This document shows positions 1 through 5,778 of a stretch of DNA of 5,980 nt, piece by piece (positions within the stretch are counted from its first letter, which is position 1; the number at the start of each line of letters is the position of its first letter). Made by a program: the position numbers and the translations under genes. The notes beneath the pieces are model-generated. The model worked only from the letters and a program-made list of their open reading frames with translations, did no database searches and was not told the origin of the DNA. This DNA is from an uncultured Bacilli bacterium (GTDB taxonomy: Bacteria > Bacillota_I > Bacilli_A > RF39 > UBA660). The stretch spans positions 1 to 5,980 of the forward strand of contig CANQZL010000100.1 in the NCBI GenBank assembly GCA_947628325.1, in the 5' to 3' direction.

Positions 1-1100
1 TTACCTTCTATTAAATCCTTAAGGGTTTTATTTAATAATTTTAAATCGATAGCTTCTAAACATTCAAAATCATAATTACCTTCTGAATCTTTTGGTGTAT
101 CTATCTTTTCTTTAAAGAAGTCATCAACTGATATAACTAATACGTCATAGCCTCTACTACGTAATTGCAAAGCTATTTTTTTAGTAGTAGTTGTCTTACC
201 TGAAGATGATGGACCAGCAAATAAAACATAGCGAGCTTTTTTCTTAATGATATCATCAACTAATTCATGAATACGATTATTAAAATCTGTTTCAACTATT
301 TTAATTAAGTTTTCTATTTTACAATCAGATATTTCTTTATTAATATCAGATACATAAGGAATTTCTAAAGTATTAATCCATTTCTTTGATTCTTCAAAAC
401 ATTTAATAACATTTTGATAATGAATATATTCTGGTACTTTAAATTTAGTATTTGGAGATGGGAATAATAATACTAGTTTATTATCTCCTAAAAAGACTAA
501 ATCATACTTATTAAGACATTTTGTTGAATAAGGCATATCAGAGTAGTAGTAATTAATATAATTACGAAGTTTATGTACTATTACTATTTTATTGGTTAAA
601 TTGTGGATATTTTGAGCTTTTTCCACAGCTTTAACTTTATTGTAGTAACTGATTGCTTCTTTATTTTCAACATTTAATGTATATATTCTTTCGTCATTTG
701 AAATGATTTCGTTCATTTTGGCTTTAAGTCTTTTAGCATCATTTAAAGTGAATTTTTTATCACTTACAATTGTCATATGTAAGCCATTAGCTATGGAATG
801 ATCAAAAGTAATTTCGTAACTAGAACCAAATTCTTCTTTTAATGCAACTTCAGTAACAAATTGTAAGCCGGCTTTATTAATTTTATAACCATTGGTAGTT
901 GTTACATCTATGAAGTTTATCTTTGTAGCTCTAGTGATTTTTGTTTCCATTGAAACAGTTTCATTGTCAATTTCAGCACCAACAATATTGTATTTCATCT
1001 TTGGTTGATAAAGATGACTTAATTCGTATAGTGTTGTTCCTTTTTGTACTTCAATTACTGTTCCATCATTAAATGTTACGTTAGTTCTATTAGTTGCCAT
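1..1100 (-). CDS. TGS-domain uridine kinase-like nucleoside kinase (partial, C-terminal end outside window)
   Basis: Predicted cytoplasmic ATP-dependent kinase of the phosphoribulokinase/uridine kinase superfamily, likely phosphorylating a nucleoside, though the substrate cannot be read from the sequence. The 366 visible residues show three parts. Residues about 5-65 are a TGS domain. Residues about 70-200 resemble the second additional domain of threonyl-tRNA synthetase, with the motif DHSIANGLH at 100-108. The kinase domain begins near 280, with Walker A GPSSSGKT at 296-303 (Lys302, Thr303) and the acidic loop VDDFF at 325-329, where uridine kinases place their substrate-binding and catalytic acid. 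Family members are about 550 residues long, so roughly the last third is missing because of the window edge, not a mutation. The ATG at 1098-1100 is chosen because AGAAGGGG lies 7 bases upstream. The gene is transcribed away from the NlpC/P60 gene. The domain order matches the Thermotoga TM0751-type family. Family is fairly sure; the exact substrate is unknown. Confidence 0.87.
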   Translation of the reverse strand, partial: MATNRTNVTFNDGTVIEVQKGTTLYELSHLYQPKMKYNIVGAEIDNETVSMETKITRATKINFIDVTTTNGYKINKAGLQFVTEVALKEEFGSSYEITFDHSIANGLHMTIVSDKKFTLNDAKRLKAKMNEIISNDERIYTLNVENKEAISYYNKVKAVEKAQNIHNLTNKIVIVHKLRNYINYYYSDMPYSTKCLNKYDLVFLGDNKLVLLFPSPNTKFKVPEYIHYQNVIKCFEESKKWINTLEIPYVSDINKEISDCKIENLIKIVETDFNNRIHELVDDIIKKKARYVLFAGPSSSGKTTTTKKIALQLRSRGYDVLVISVDDFFKEKIDTPKDSEGNYDFECLEAIDLKLLNKTLKDLIEG

Positions 1101-1107
1101 TTAATCG

Positions 1108-1115
1108 CCCCTTCT
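1108..1115 (-). promoter_or_regulatory. Ribosome binding site of the nucleoside kinase gene
   Basis: Read on the minus strand this is AGAAGGGG, a purine-rich Shine-Dalgarno-like sequence 7 bases from the ATG ending at 1100. It supports that start. Confidence 0.7.
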
Positions 1116-1128
1116 GTATTCTAAAGTT

Positions 1129-1157
1129 ATTATACTATATAATTTTAAGTTTGATAA
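1129..1157 (-). promoter_or_regulatory. Sigma-A-type promoter of the nucleoside kinase gene
   Basis: On the minus strand a perfect -10 hexamer TATAAT (1129-1134) is preceded after 17 bases by TTATCA (1152-1157), which matches four of six bases of TTGACA. Transcription would start near 1122, giving a leader of about 20 bases that contains the ribosome binding site. An 11-bp A+T inverted repeat (1136-1146 and 1160-1170) overlaps the spacer and flanks the -35. Spacing and position are good; the A+T-rich background means chance matches are common. Confidence 0.6.
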
Positions 1158-1176
1158 TAAAAATTATATATAAAAT

Positions 1177-1205
1177 TTGATTTGTTATTATTTTTTTGGT
1201 ATATT
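1177..1205 (+). promoter_or_regulatory. Sigma-A-type promoter of the NlpC/P60 surface protein gene
   Basis: TTGATT (1177-1182) and TATATT (1200-1205) are separated by exactly 17 bases, as in a sigma-A promoter. Transcription would start around 1211-1213, about 25 bases before the GTG start, with room for the ribosome binding site at 1225. The same TTG could be read as an upstream start codon of the gene. Its place in the -35 element argues that it is promoter DNA and is not translated. Confidence 0.55.
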
Positions 1206-1224
1206 CAATACGTTTAAAAGTGTT

Positions 1225-1230
1225 AGGAGA
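1225..1230 (+). promoter_or_regulatory. Ribosome binding site that fixes the GTG start at 1237
   Basis: AGGAGA lies 6 bases before GTG at 1237-1239, an ideal spacing. It decides between the GTG and the in-frame TTG at 1177, which has no purine-rich site upstream. Confidence 0.75.
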
Positions 1231-1236
1231 TGGATT

Positions 1237-2622
1237 GTGAAAAAAATAATAAATAAGATTATAATTATTTCTATGCTTGCTATTTTTATTTTATTAATAG
1301 TATTTATTGTTATTGCTAATTTTTCAGTTGCTCCTTATATTAAAAATATCGAAATAACAGATAGTAAAAATTTTGAAAATAGAGTAATTATTAATGTTGA
1401 GGTAGGAAATTACTTTTATAAATTTGATAAATCAACATGGTGTTTAATAACTCTAGATGAAGAAAAACCTAGTAAAGATGATGATAGATGGAAAAAAGCA
1501 GTTAATAATTATTGTAGTGAGATTGTTGAAAGCGGAGATTATCATATATATGTTAAAGATAAATGGGGAAATGTAAATAGTATTGATTCTCAGAAAGTAG
1601 AAATTAATAAAGTATTAGAAGTTAAAACTAATAAAGATAATGTATATTTATATAAAGGTATGACGGAAGAAGTTACATATGAATTAGTTAAACTTGGAGA
1701 AACAAGTGATAATGTAACTTGGTCTAGTACAAATGAAGATGTAGCAGTAGTAGATGAAAAGGGTAAAATTACGGGGGTTGATTATGGTACTGCTATAATA
1801 GAAGTTACTAGTGAAACAGGAACTAAAGGTCAAGTTAATGTTGTTGTATCTAATTTTATTACTAAGCCAATGATTAATTTTAATAAAAGTTATGTATCTT
1901 GTGGACAATTTAATGAAAATGAAGCTTTACTAATCGATAAAATATTATTTGATAGAGTTGATAGTGCTGGTTATGGGACTAGAGGGGGAGTTATTGCAGC
2001 AGCAAGATTTTTAACATTAGAGTTTGCTTATCGTATTCATTATTTTGCGGAAAATGGAAGACTTAATAATTATGCGCCATATATGCATGTTGATGGAGAA
2101 GGAAGATTTTACCATCGAGGATTGTATTTAAATCCTAGTAAATTTGAAGAATTAGAAAAAGGTGCTAGTTTATCTGGTCCTGCTACTTGGGGATGTAATT
2201 TAACTACATATACTAATTTACCTGAATATATTTATGGTCATAAATATCCTAATGGATTAGATTGTTCTGGTTTTGTTACGTGGGCTTTACTAAATGGAGG
2301 CGTTGATGTTGGTGATATGGGAGCTGGTGTTAATGCTTCACAATTTGATTTAGATGATTTAGGAACAAAGGTTCAAATAACTAATGAACTTATGAATTCA
2401 GGTAAAGTTAAAGTAGGAGATTTAATTGGTAATAATGGACATATGGCTATATTGGCTGGATGGGATGAAAACAATTACTATATAGCAGAATCTTTAAATA
2501 CTACAAAGGGTGTTGTTATGACAACAGTAGCTAAGAATAAATTAGTAGGTAGTATTTATAAACATATAATATTAATGGATAGTGTTTATAAAGGTGATGG
2601 AAAATATACTAATATGTGGTAA
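1237..2622 (+). CDS. Membrane-anchored Ig-like/BIG2 protein with C-terminal NlpC/P60 cysteine peptidase
   Basis: Predicted cell-surface peptidoglycan hydrolase of 461 residues. NlpC/P60 enzymes usually cut within the wall stem peptide. In order: Lys-rich N-terminus; one hydrophobic helix at about 9-29, with no clear signal peptidase site, so probably a membrane anchor; an Ig-like domain at about 33-125; a BIG2-type Ig-like domain at about 127-206, with TWSSTNEDVAVVDEKGKITG at 161-180 as its hallmark; an unrecognised module at about 207-335; and the NlpC/P60 domain from about 336. Cys343 (LDCSGF) and His402 (GHMAIL) are the expected catalytic pair; Glu418 (IAES) sits where the third polar residue is expected. 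The other four cysteines (69, 93, 222, 320) could form two disulfides. The GTG start is chosen for its ribosome binding site; starting at TTG 1177 would put 20 odd residues before the anchor. The gene stands alone, with its own promoter and terminator. The hydrolase class is sure; the wall bond cut is unknown. Confidence 0.88.
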   Translation: MKKIINKIIIISMLAIFILLIVFIVIANFSVAPYIKNIEITDSKNFENRVIINVEVGNYFYKFDKSTWCLITLDEEKPSKDDDRWKKAVNNYCSEIVESGDYHIYVKDKWGNVNSIDSQKVEINKVLEVKTNKDNVYLYKGMTEEVTYELVKLGETSDNVTWSSTNEDVAVVDEKGKITGVDYGTAIIEVTSETGTKGQVNVVVSNFITKPMINFNKSYVSCGQFNENEALLIDKILFDRVDSAGYGTRGGVIAAARFLTLEFAYRIHYFAENGRLNNYAPYMHVDGEGRFYHRGLYLNPSKFEELEKGASLSGPATWGCNLTTYTNLPEYIYGHKYPNGLDCSGFVTWALLNGGVDVGDMGAGVNASQFDLDDLGTKVQITNELMNSGKVKVGDLIGNNGHMAILAGWDENNYYIAESLNTTKGVVMTTVAKNKLVGSIYKHIILMDSVYKGDGKYTNMW

Positions 2623-2657
2623 AAAAAATTATAAGATATTGTGTCTTATAATTTTTT
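2623..2657. terminator. Bidirectional Rho-independent terminator between convergent genes
   Basis: A perfect 14-bp inverted repeat (2623-2636 with 2644-2657) encloses a 7-base loop. The stem core is ATTATAAGA/TCTTATAAT, and its outer arms are A and T runs. On the plus strand the stem ends in six T; on the minus strand it ends in eight. It can therefore end transcripts of both the NlpC/P60 gene and whiA. Its right arm includes the first two bases of the whiA stop-codon complement at 2656-2657. Confidence 0.8.
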
Positions 2658-3585
2658 ATTGGCTTTTAGATTGATGCTTTTCTACTAACTTTTTTATTTT
2701 AATGAAGTAATGGTTAATACCTGATTTACCTATTTTACGACCAGTTTCAGTAGTAATAATATCAGCTAATTCTTGTAGGGAAGTTTCAGGATAACTTTCA
2801 CGATATTTAATGGCTTCTAAGACATTTTCATCAAGAAGGCCTAATAAATCATGTTCTTTTAAGTAATTAATATCTTCTAATTGTTTTAATCCTGATTTTA
2901 AGATTTTTTCTTGATTAGCTATTTCACAATTATTTAATCTGTTAACCATATTTTTATGATCACGATATATTCTTATATCTTCGAAATAAAAGAAACTATT
3001 AGTAGCTCCAAGTAAACGAATTATATCACTTATTACTTCAGCACTTTTAATATAAATCATAAAATGGTTGCCACGTTTAATTACTTTAGATGAAATATTA
3101 AATGATTTAAGTAAGTTTGAAATAAATAGACCTTCTTTTTTAGTATGAGAAGTAAATTCTAAATGATATCCACTAGAACTTGGATCATTAACACTACCAC
3201 AAGCTAGGAAAATTCCTTTTAGAAAAGCAGCTTTTTCTTCTACAGACTCTAAGAAATATTCTTCTGGTAATACTTTTTTACCATCTTTTAAGATATTTAG
3301 TGATTCTAAAATATAGTCTACTTTTTCTGTTATTTCTAAGATATATATTTGTTTAACTCTAAATCTTTTTTGGTTACGAATTATAATTTTAATATTAATA
3401 CCAAAATTATATTTTATGTCTTTATATATTCTTCTAGCAACGGAAGCATTTTCCATAACAAGAGTTATACTATCTTTTTTTATTTGACCAGTAAATCTTA
3501 TAAATGCTGATAGTTCTACTATTGATTCTATTTTAGAAACATCATTTTTAGTAATTTCTTCTTTTATACGTGTTGTAAAGGTCAT
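2656..3585 (-). CDS. whiA: DNA-binding protein WhiA
   Basis: WhiA is a cytoplasmic DNA-binding protein found across Gram-positive bacteria. It regulates sporulation septation genes in Streptomyces and affects cell division and chromosome segregation in Bacillus. This copy has 309 residues, close to the 316 of B. subtilis. Visible parts are the N-terminal WhiA domain (about 1-85, with ENASVARRIY at 45-54); a degenerate LAGLIDADG homing-endonuclease-like domain (about 115-210, with FLACGSVNDPSSSGYHLEF from 126); and a C-terminal helix-turn-helix (about 220-305, with NCEIANQEK and GKSGINHYFIKIKKL). The endonuclease catalytic acid is replaced, as is usual in WhiA, so no nuclease activity is expected. 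The ATG at 3583-3585 follows AGAGGGTG at a 5-base gap. In most Bacillota whiA follows rapZ and yvcK; here neither is adjacent, and the upstream gene is the FtsEX-linked M23 peptidase. A promoter of its own is likely. Confidence 0.96.
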   Translation of the reverse strand: MTFTTRIKEEITKNDVSKIESIVELSAFIRFTGQIKKDSITLVMENASVARRIYKDIKYNFGINIKIIIRNQKRFRVKQIYILEITEKVDYILESLNILKDGKKVLPEEYFLESVEEKAAFLKGIFLACGSVNDPSSSGYHLEFTSHTKKEGLFISNLLKSFNISSKVIKRGNHFMIYIKSAEVISDIIRLLGATNSFFYFEDIRIYRDHKNMVNRLNNCEIANQEKILKSGLKQLEDINYLKEHDLLGLLDENVLEAIKYRESYPETSLQELADIITTETGRKIGKSGINHYFIKIKKLVEKHQSKSQ

Positions 3586-3619
3586 TTAATCACCCTCTTA
3601 ATTTTTTTATTTCTTAGAT

Positions 3620-3648
3620 ATAATAACATAAAATTTGGTTATAGGAAA
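3620..3648 (-). promoter_or_regulatory. Probable extended -10 promoter of whiA
   Basis: On the minus strand TGTTATTAT (3620-3628) reads as an extended -10 (TG, one base, TATTAT). A weak -35, TTTCCT (3643-3648), lies 17 bases further upstream. Transcription would start near 3613, about 27 bases before the ATG. The extended -10 may make up for the poor -35. The hairpin at 3665-3693 makes an independent whiA promoter plausible. Confidence 0.42.
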
Positions 3649-3660
3649 TATTTAGATATT

Positions 3661-3693
3661 AAAAGGAGATTTATCCTCTTGTGGTAAATCTCC
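3661..3693 (-). terminator. Terminator hairpin at the end of the ftsE-ftsX-M23 cluster
   Basis: On the minus strand GGAGATTTA (3685-3693) and TAAATCTCC (3665-3673) form a perfect 9-bp stem around an 11-base loop, followed by TTTT and further A/T bases. The left arm lies in the last codons of the peptidase gene and the right arm contains its TAA stop (3671-3673). The T run is short, so termination may be partial and allow some read-through into whiA. Confidence 0.6.
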
Positions 3694-4867
3694 ATCCTTT
3701 TTGACTTACTAAACCACTTATACTTTGGACTGAAGTAGCTCTTGTATAGGATTTATAAGTATAGAATTCACTTCCCCAGCCTCTTTCAGTAAAGAAATAG
3801 CCATATGCTATAGCATAATGTAAGTGAGCTCCTGTTGTACAGCTATCGTAATACCATGTTGAAGAGTCACCACCAACTGTTCCGATAACTTGTCCTTTAG
3901 CAATATATTGACCAGCTTTAACTTTTATTGATCTTAAATGACCAAATTCTGTAGTATATTTCTTACCACCAACATTGTAATGAACATATATTAAATTACC
4001 TCCACATTTATATTTGCTTAAGGTAAATACTACTGTTCCATTTGCAGGTGAATAGACATTAGTTCCAGGATTATTTCCTGCAATATCTATTCCTCCATGA
4101 GAAGCATTCCAAGCTTGAGTAATTACTCCTTTATCTAAAGGTCTTGAAAATGATGATGAACTTCCCATTTTAGAATAGTAACATACATCTAAGTCTTCAT
4201 CGTCTTTACAACCAGCATCTTGATATATTTTAATTAATCCTTGTTGAGCCTTTATTTGATTTTCGTAATCTAGACCTATCGTTGCAAGACTATTAATATA
4301 GGCTTCTAATTCTTCGACTTGCTTTTCATATGTAGATATTGAATTATTTAAGGCAATGTTGTCATTAGCTAGTTTAACTTGTAAATTTTCATTATAGTCA
4401 ATTAGTTTTTCTAAATCATCTAATTGAGTTTGCGTATAACTAACTATTTGCTCGATTACAGCTTGTCTTTCCATTAATTCAGATATTGATGAAGAATCAA
4501 AAATATAATCTAAATATATTTCATCTGAATTGATGTCTGAGTATTGCAAGATGTTAATTACATCTTTTAGTTCTTCAGTTTTAATTTTTATTTGTTCTTT
4601 ACTTTCAGCAACTTGTGTTTTAGCGGCTTCTACTTTTTGTTCATTTTGTTCTATTGTTTTATTAGAGGTTAGTATGGCATTTCTTTTGGCATTTATATCA
4701 TTAATTTTTTCTTGAGTAAGACGATCATTTTCATATCGTTTATTTTCTAATTCCTTAACTTTATTTTTATAATCTCCTAAAGTTAAAGCTTTAGGTTTTT
4801 CTAAAGGAATTATCATAACCATTAATAATGAAATTATTAAAGTAATATTTATAATTTTTTTCATCAT
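3671..4867 (-). CDS. Secreted coiled-coil M23 (LytM) metallopeptidase, FtsEX-associated wall hydrolase
   Basis: Predicted exported peptidoglycan endopeptidase of 398 residues, likely working under FtsEX control, like EnvC in E. coli or, by role, PcsB and CwlO in Gram-positives. Residues 1-27 look like a signal peptide (MMKK, then a hydrophobic stretch to about 20; cleavage near Ala27 is uncertain). Residues about 31-215 are Lys/Glu/Gln-rich and helical, the two-stranded coiled coil typical of this class. An acidic loop bounded by Cys220 and Cys229 and a Ser-rich linker follow. The M23 domain covers about 240-355: His257 and Asp261 (HGGID), His310 (FGHL), His348 and His350 (HLH). All zinc and catalytic positions are kept, so unlike degenerate EnvC it should be active itself. 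A Tyr-rich tail of about 45 residues ends the protein. Its ATG overlaps the ftsX stop by four bases (ATGA), indicating translational coupling. A second Met follows at once; the first is preferred because AAGGAA at 4880-4885 is nearer to it. Confidence 0.9.
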   Translation of the reverse strand: MMKKIINITLIISLLMVMIIPLEKPKALTLGDYKNKVKELENKRYENDRLTQEKINDINAKRNAILTSNKTIEQNEQKVEAAKTQVAESKEQIKIKTEELKDVINILQYSDINSDEIYLDYIFDSSSISELMERQAVIEQIVSYTQTQLDDLEKLIDYNENLQVKLANDNIALNNSISTYEKQVEELEAYINSLATIGLDYENQIKAQQGLIKIYQDAGCKDDEDLDVCYYSKMGSSSSFSRPLDKGVITQAWNASHGGIDIAGNNPGTNVYSPANGTVVFTLSKYKCGGNLIYVHYNVGGKKYTTEFGHLRSIKVKAGQYIAKGQVIGTVGGDSSTWYYDSCTTGAHLHYAIAYGYFFTERGWGSEFYTYKSYTRATSVQSISGLVSQKGWRFTTRG

Positions 4868-5778
4868 ATCTTCAAATGCTTCCTTACTGTAGTATAACTA
4901 CCTATCATGCCAACTAATCCTCCTATTATTACTAATGCCAATGAAACATATAAAGTAAAAGGTAATGGTTCTAACATTTTAATAAAGTTAGTAAATAAAT
5001 ATCCTTCTAATTTATCATAAGCTATTATATAGCCCCATATTGTAACGCCAATTGGTATTATAGAACCTATGATACCTAAAAATAAACCTTCAATTACAAA
5101 TGGTAATTTAATAACAAAATTACTTATACCTACTAAACGCATTATTTCTATTTCACTTTTTCTAGCAAAGATAGTAAGTTTAATAGTATTACAAATTAAG
5201 AAGACTGTTACACATACTAAACCAATTATGATAGCAATGGTAACTTTTTGAACTACATCAAAAATAGGAATCATTCTTTCTACTACACTTTCACTATATT
5301 GAACATTAGTTATGTTTTCTATAGATTTAAGAGCTGTAGCTGTTTCTGGTAAATCTTCAACATTTTTGACTGAAATAACAAATTCTGGTTCTAAAGGATT
5401 ATTAGATTCTGTTAAAGCATCCAAAATTTTATATACTGTGGAATTCTCATCTAAGTTTTCCATTTGTTCTTTCTTGATAGTTTCTTTATCTTTATATATT
5501 ATTTCATCACTTTTAATGTTTCTTATTTCAAGAATCTTACTTTTAACTACTTCTATTTCTTCTTCTGAAGTATCTTTATCTACATAAGCTATAACTGTTA
5601 AAGTTTCTTCTAAGTTTTTAGTAAAATTATTTATATTTGCAGATGCTATTATTGCTAATGAAACAATGACTAGTGTTATTGTTGTACATATTATAGAGGC
5701 AATACTTAGACTGAAATTACGAAAGATACTTTTTACAGCATTAGCTACATTTCTTCTAAATATTCTAATCGCTCTCAT
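4864..5778 (-). CDS. ftsX: Cell division protein FtsX
   Basis: FtsX is the membrane subunit of the FtsE-FtsX ABC-type complex, which passes ATP-driven movement through the membrane to a wall hydrolase outside. The 304 residues match the usual Gram-positive length. Four membrane helices are visible at about 24-47, 174-198, 222-247 and 276-297. The outer domain between helices 1 and 2 (about 48-172, rich in Glu, Asp and Lys) is where the hydrolase partner binds in studied homologues. The family hallmark is ARKSEIEIMRLVGIS at 205-219 followed by PFVIEGLFLG at 226-235; the protein ends RKHLKI. The ATG at 5776-5778 lies 14 bases inside the 3' end of ftsE, with AAAGGAA (5791-5797) as a somewhat distant ribosome binding site. 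The stop overlaps the start of the M23 gene. This packing points to one transcript and fixed stoichiometry, with the downstream peptidase as its likely partner. Confidence 0.95.
   Translation of the reverse strand: MRAIRIFRRNVANAVKSIFRNFSLSIASIICTTITLVIVSLAIIASANINNFTKNLEETLTVIAYVDKDTSEEEIEVVKSKILEIRNIKSDEIIYKDKETIKKEQMENLDENSTVYKILDALTESNNPLEPEFVISVKNVEDLPETATALKSIENITNVQYSESVVERMIPIFDVVQKVTIAIIIGLVCVTVFLICNTIKLTIFARKSEIEIMRLVGISNFVIKLPFVIEGLFLGIIGSIIPIGVTIWGYIIAYDKLEGYLFTNFIKMLEPLPFTLYVSLALVIIGGLVGMIGSYTTVRKHLKI

Noticed and set aside
1177..1236. N-terminal extension of the NlpC/P60 protein from TTG 1177
   Set aside because: No ribosome binding site precedes it, its bases form a promoter -35, and GTG 1237 has an ideal site.
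1684..1908. 74-codon open frame on the minus strand
   Set aside because: It lies antisense to the BIG2 domain coding sequence, has no ribosome binding site or recognisable product, and reflects low codon complexity.
2656..3585. Possible homing endonuclease because of the LAGLIDADG-like fold
   Set aside because: The whole protein matches WhiA, including its N-terminal and helix-turn-helix domains, and the catalytic acid is absent.
4530..4715. 61-codon hydrophobic open frame on the plus strand
   Set aside because: It is the reverse of the coiled-coil coding region of the M23 gene; hydrophobicity follows from reading Glu/Lys codons backwards.
5069..5587. Two open frames (5069-5251 and 5312-5587) on the plus strand
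   Set aside because: Both are antisense to ftsX, which is firmly identified; neither resembles a known protein.
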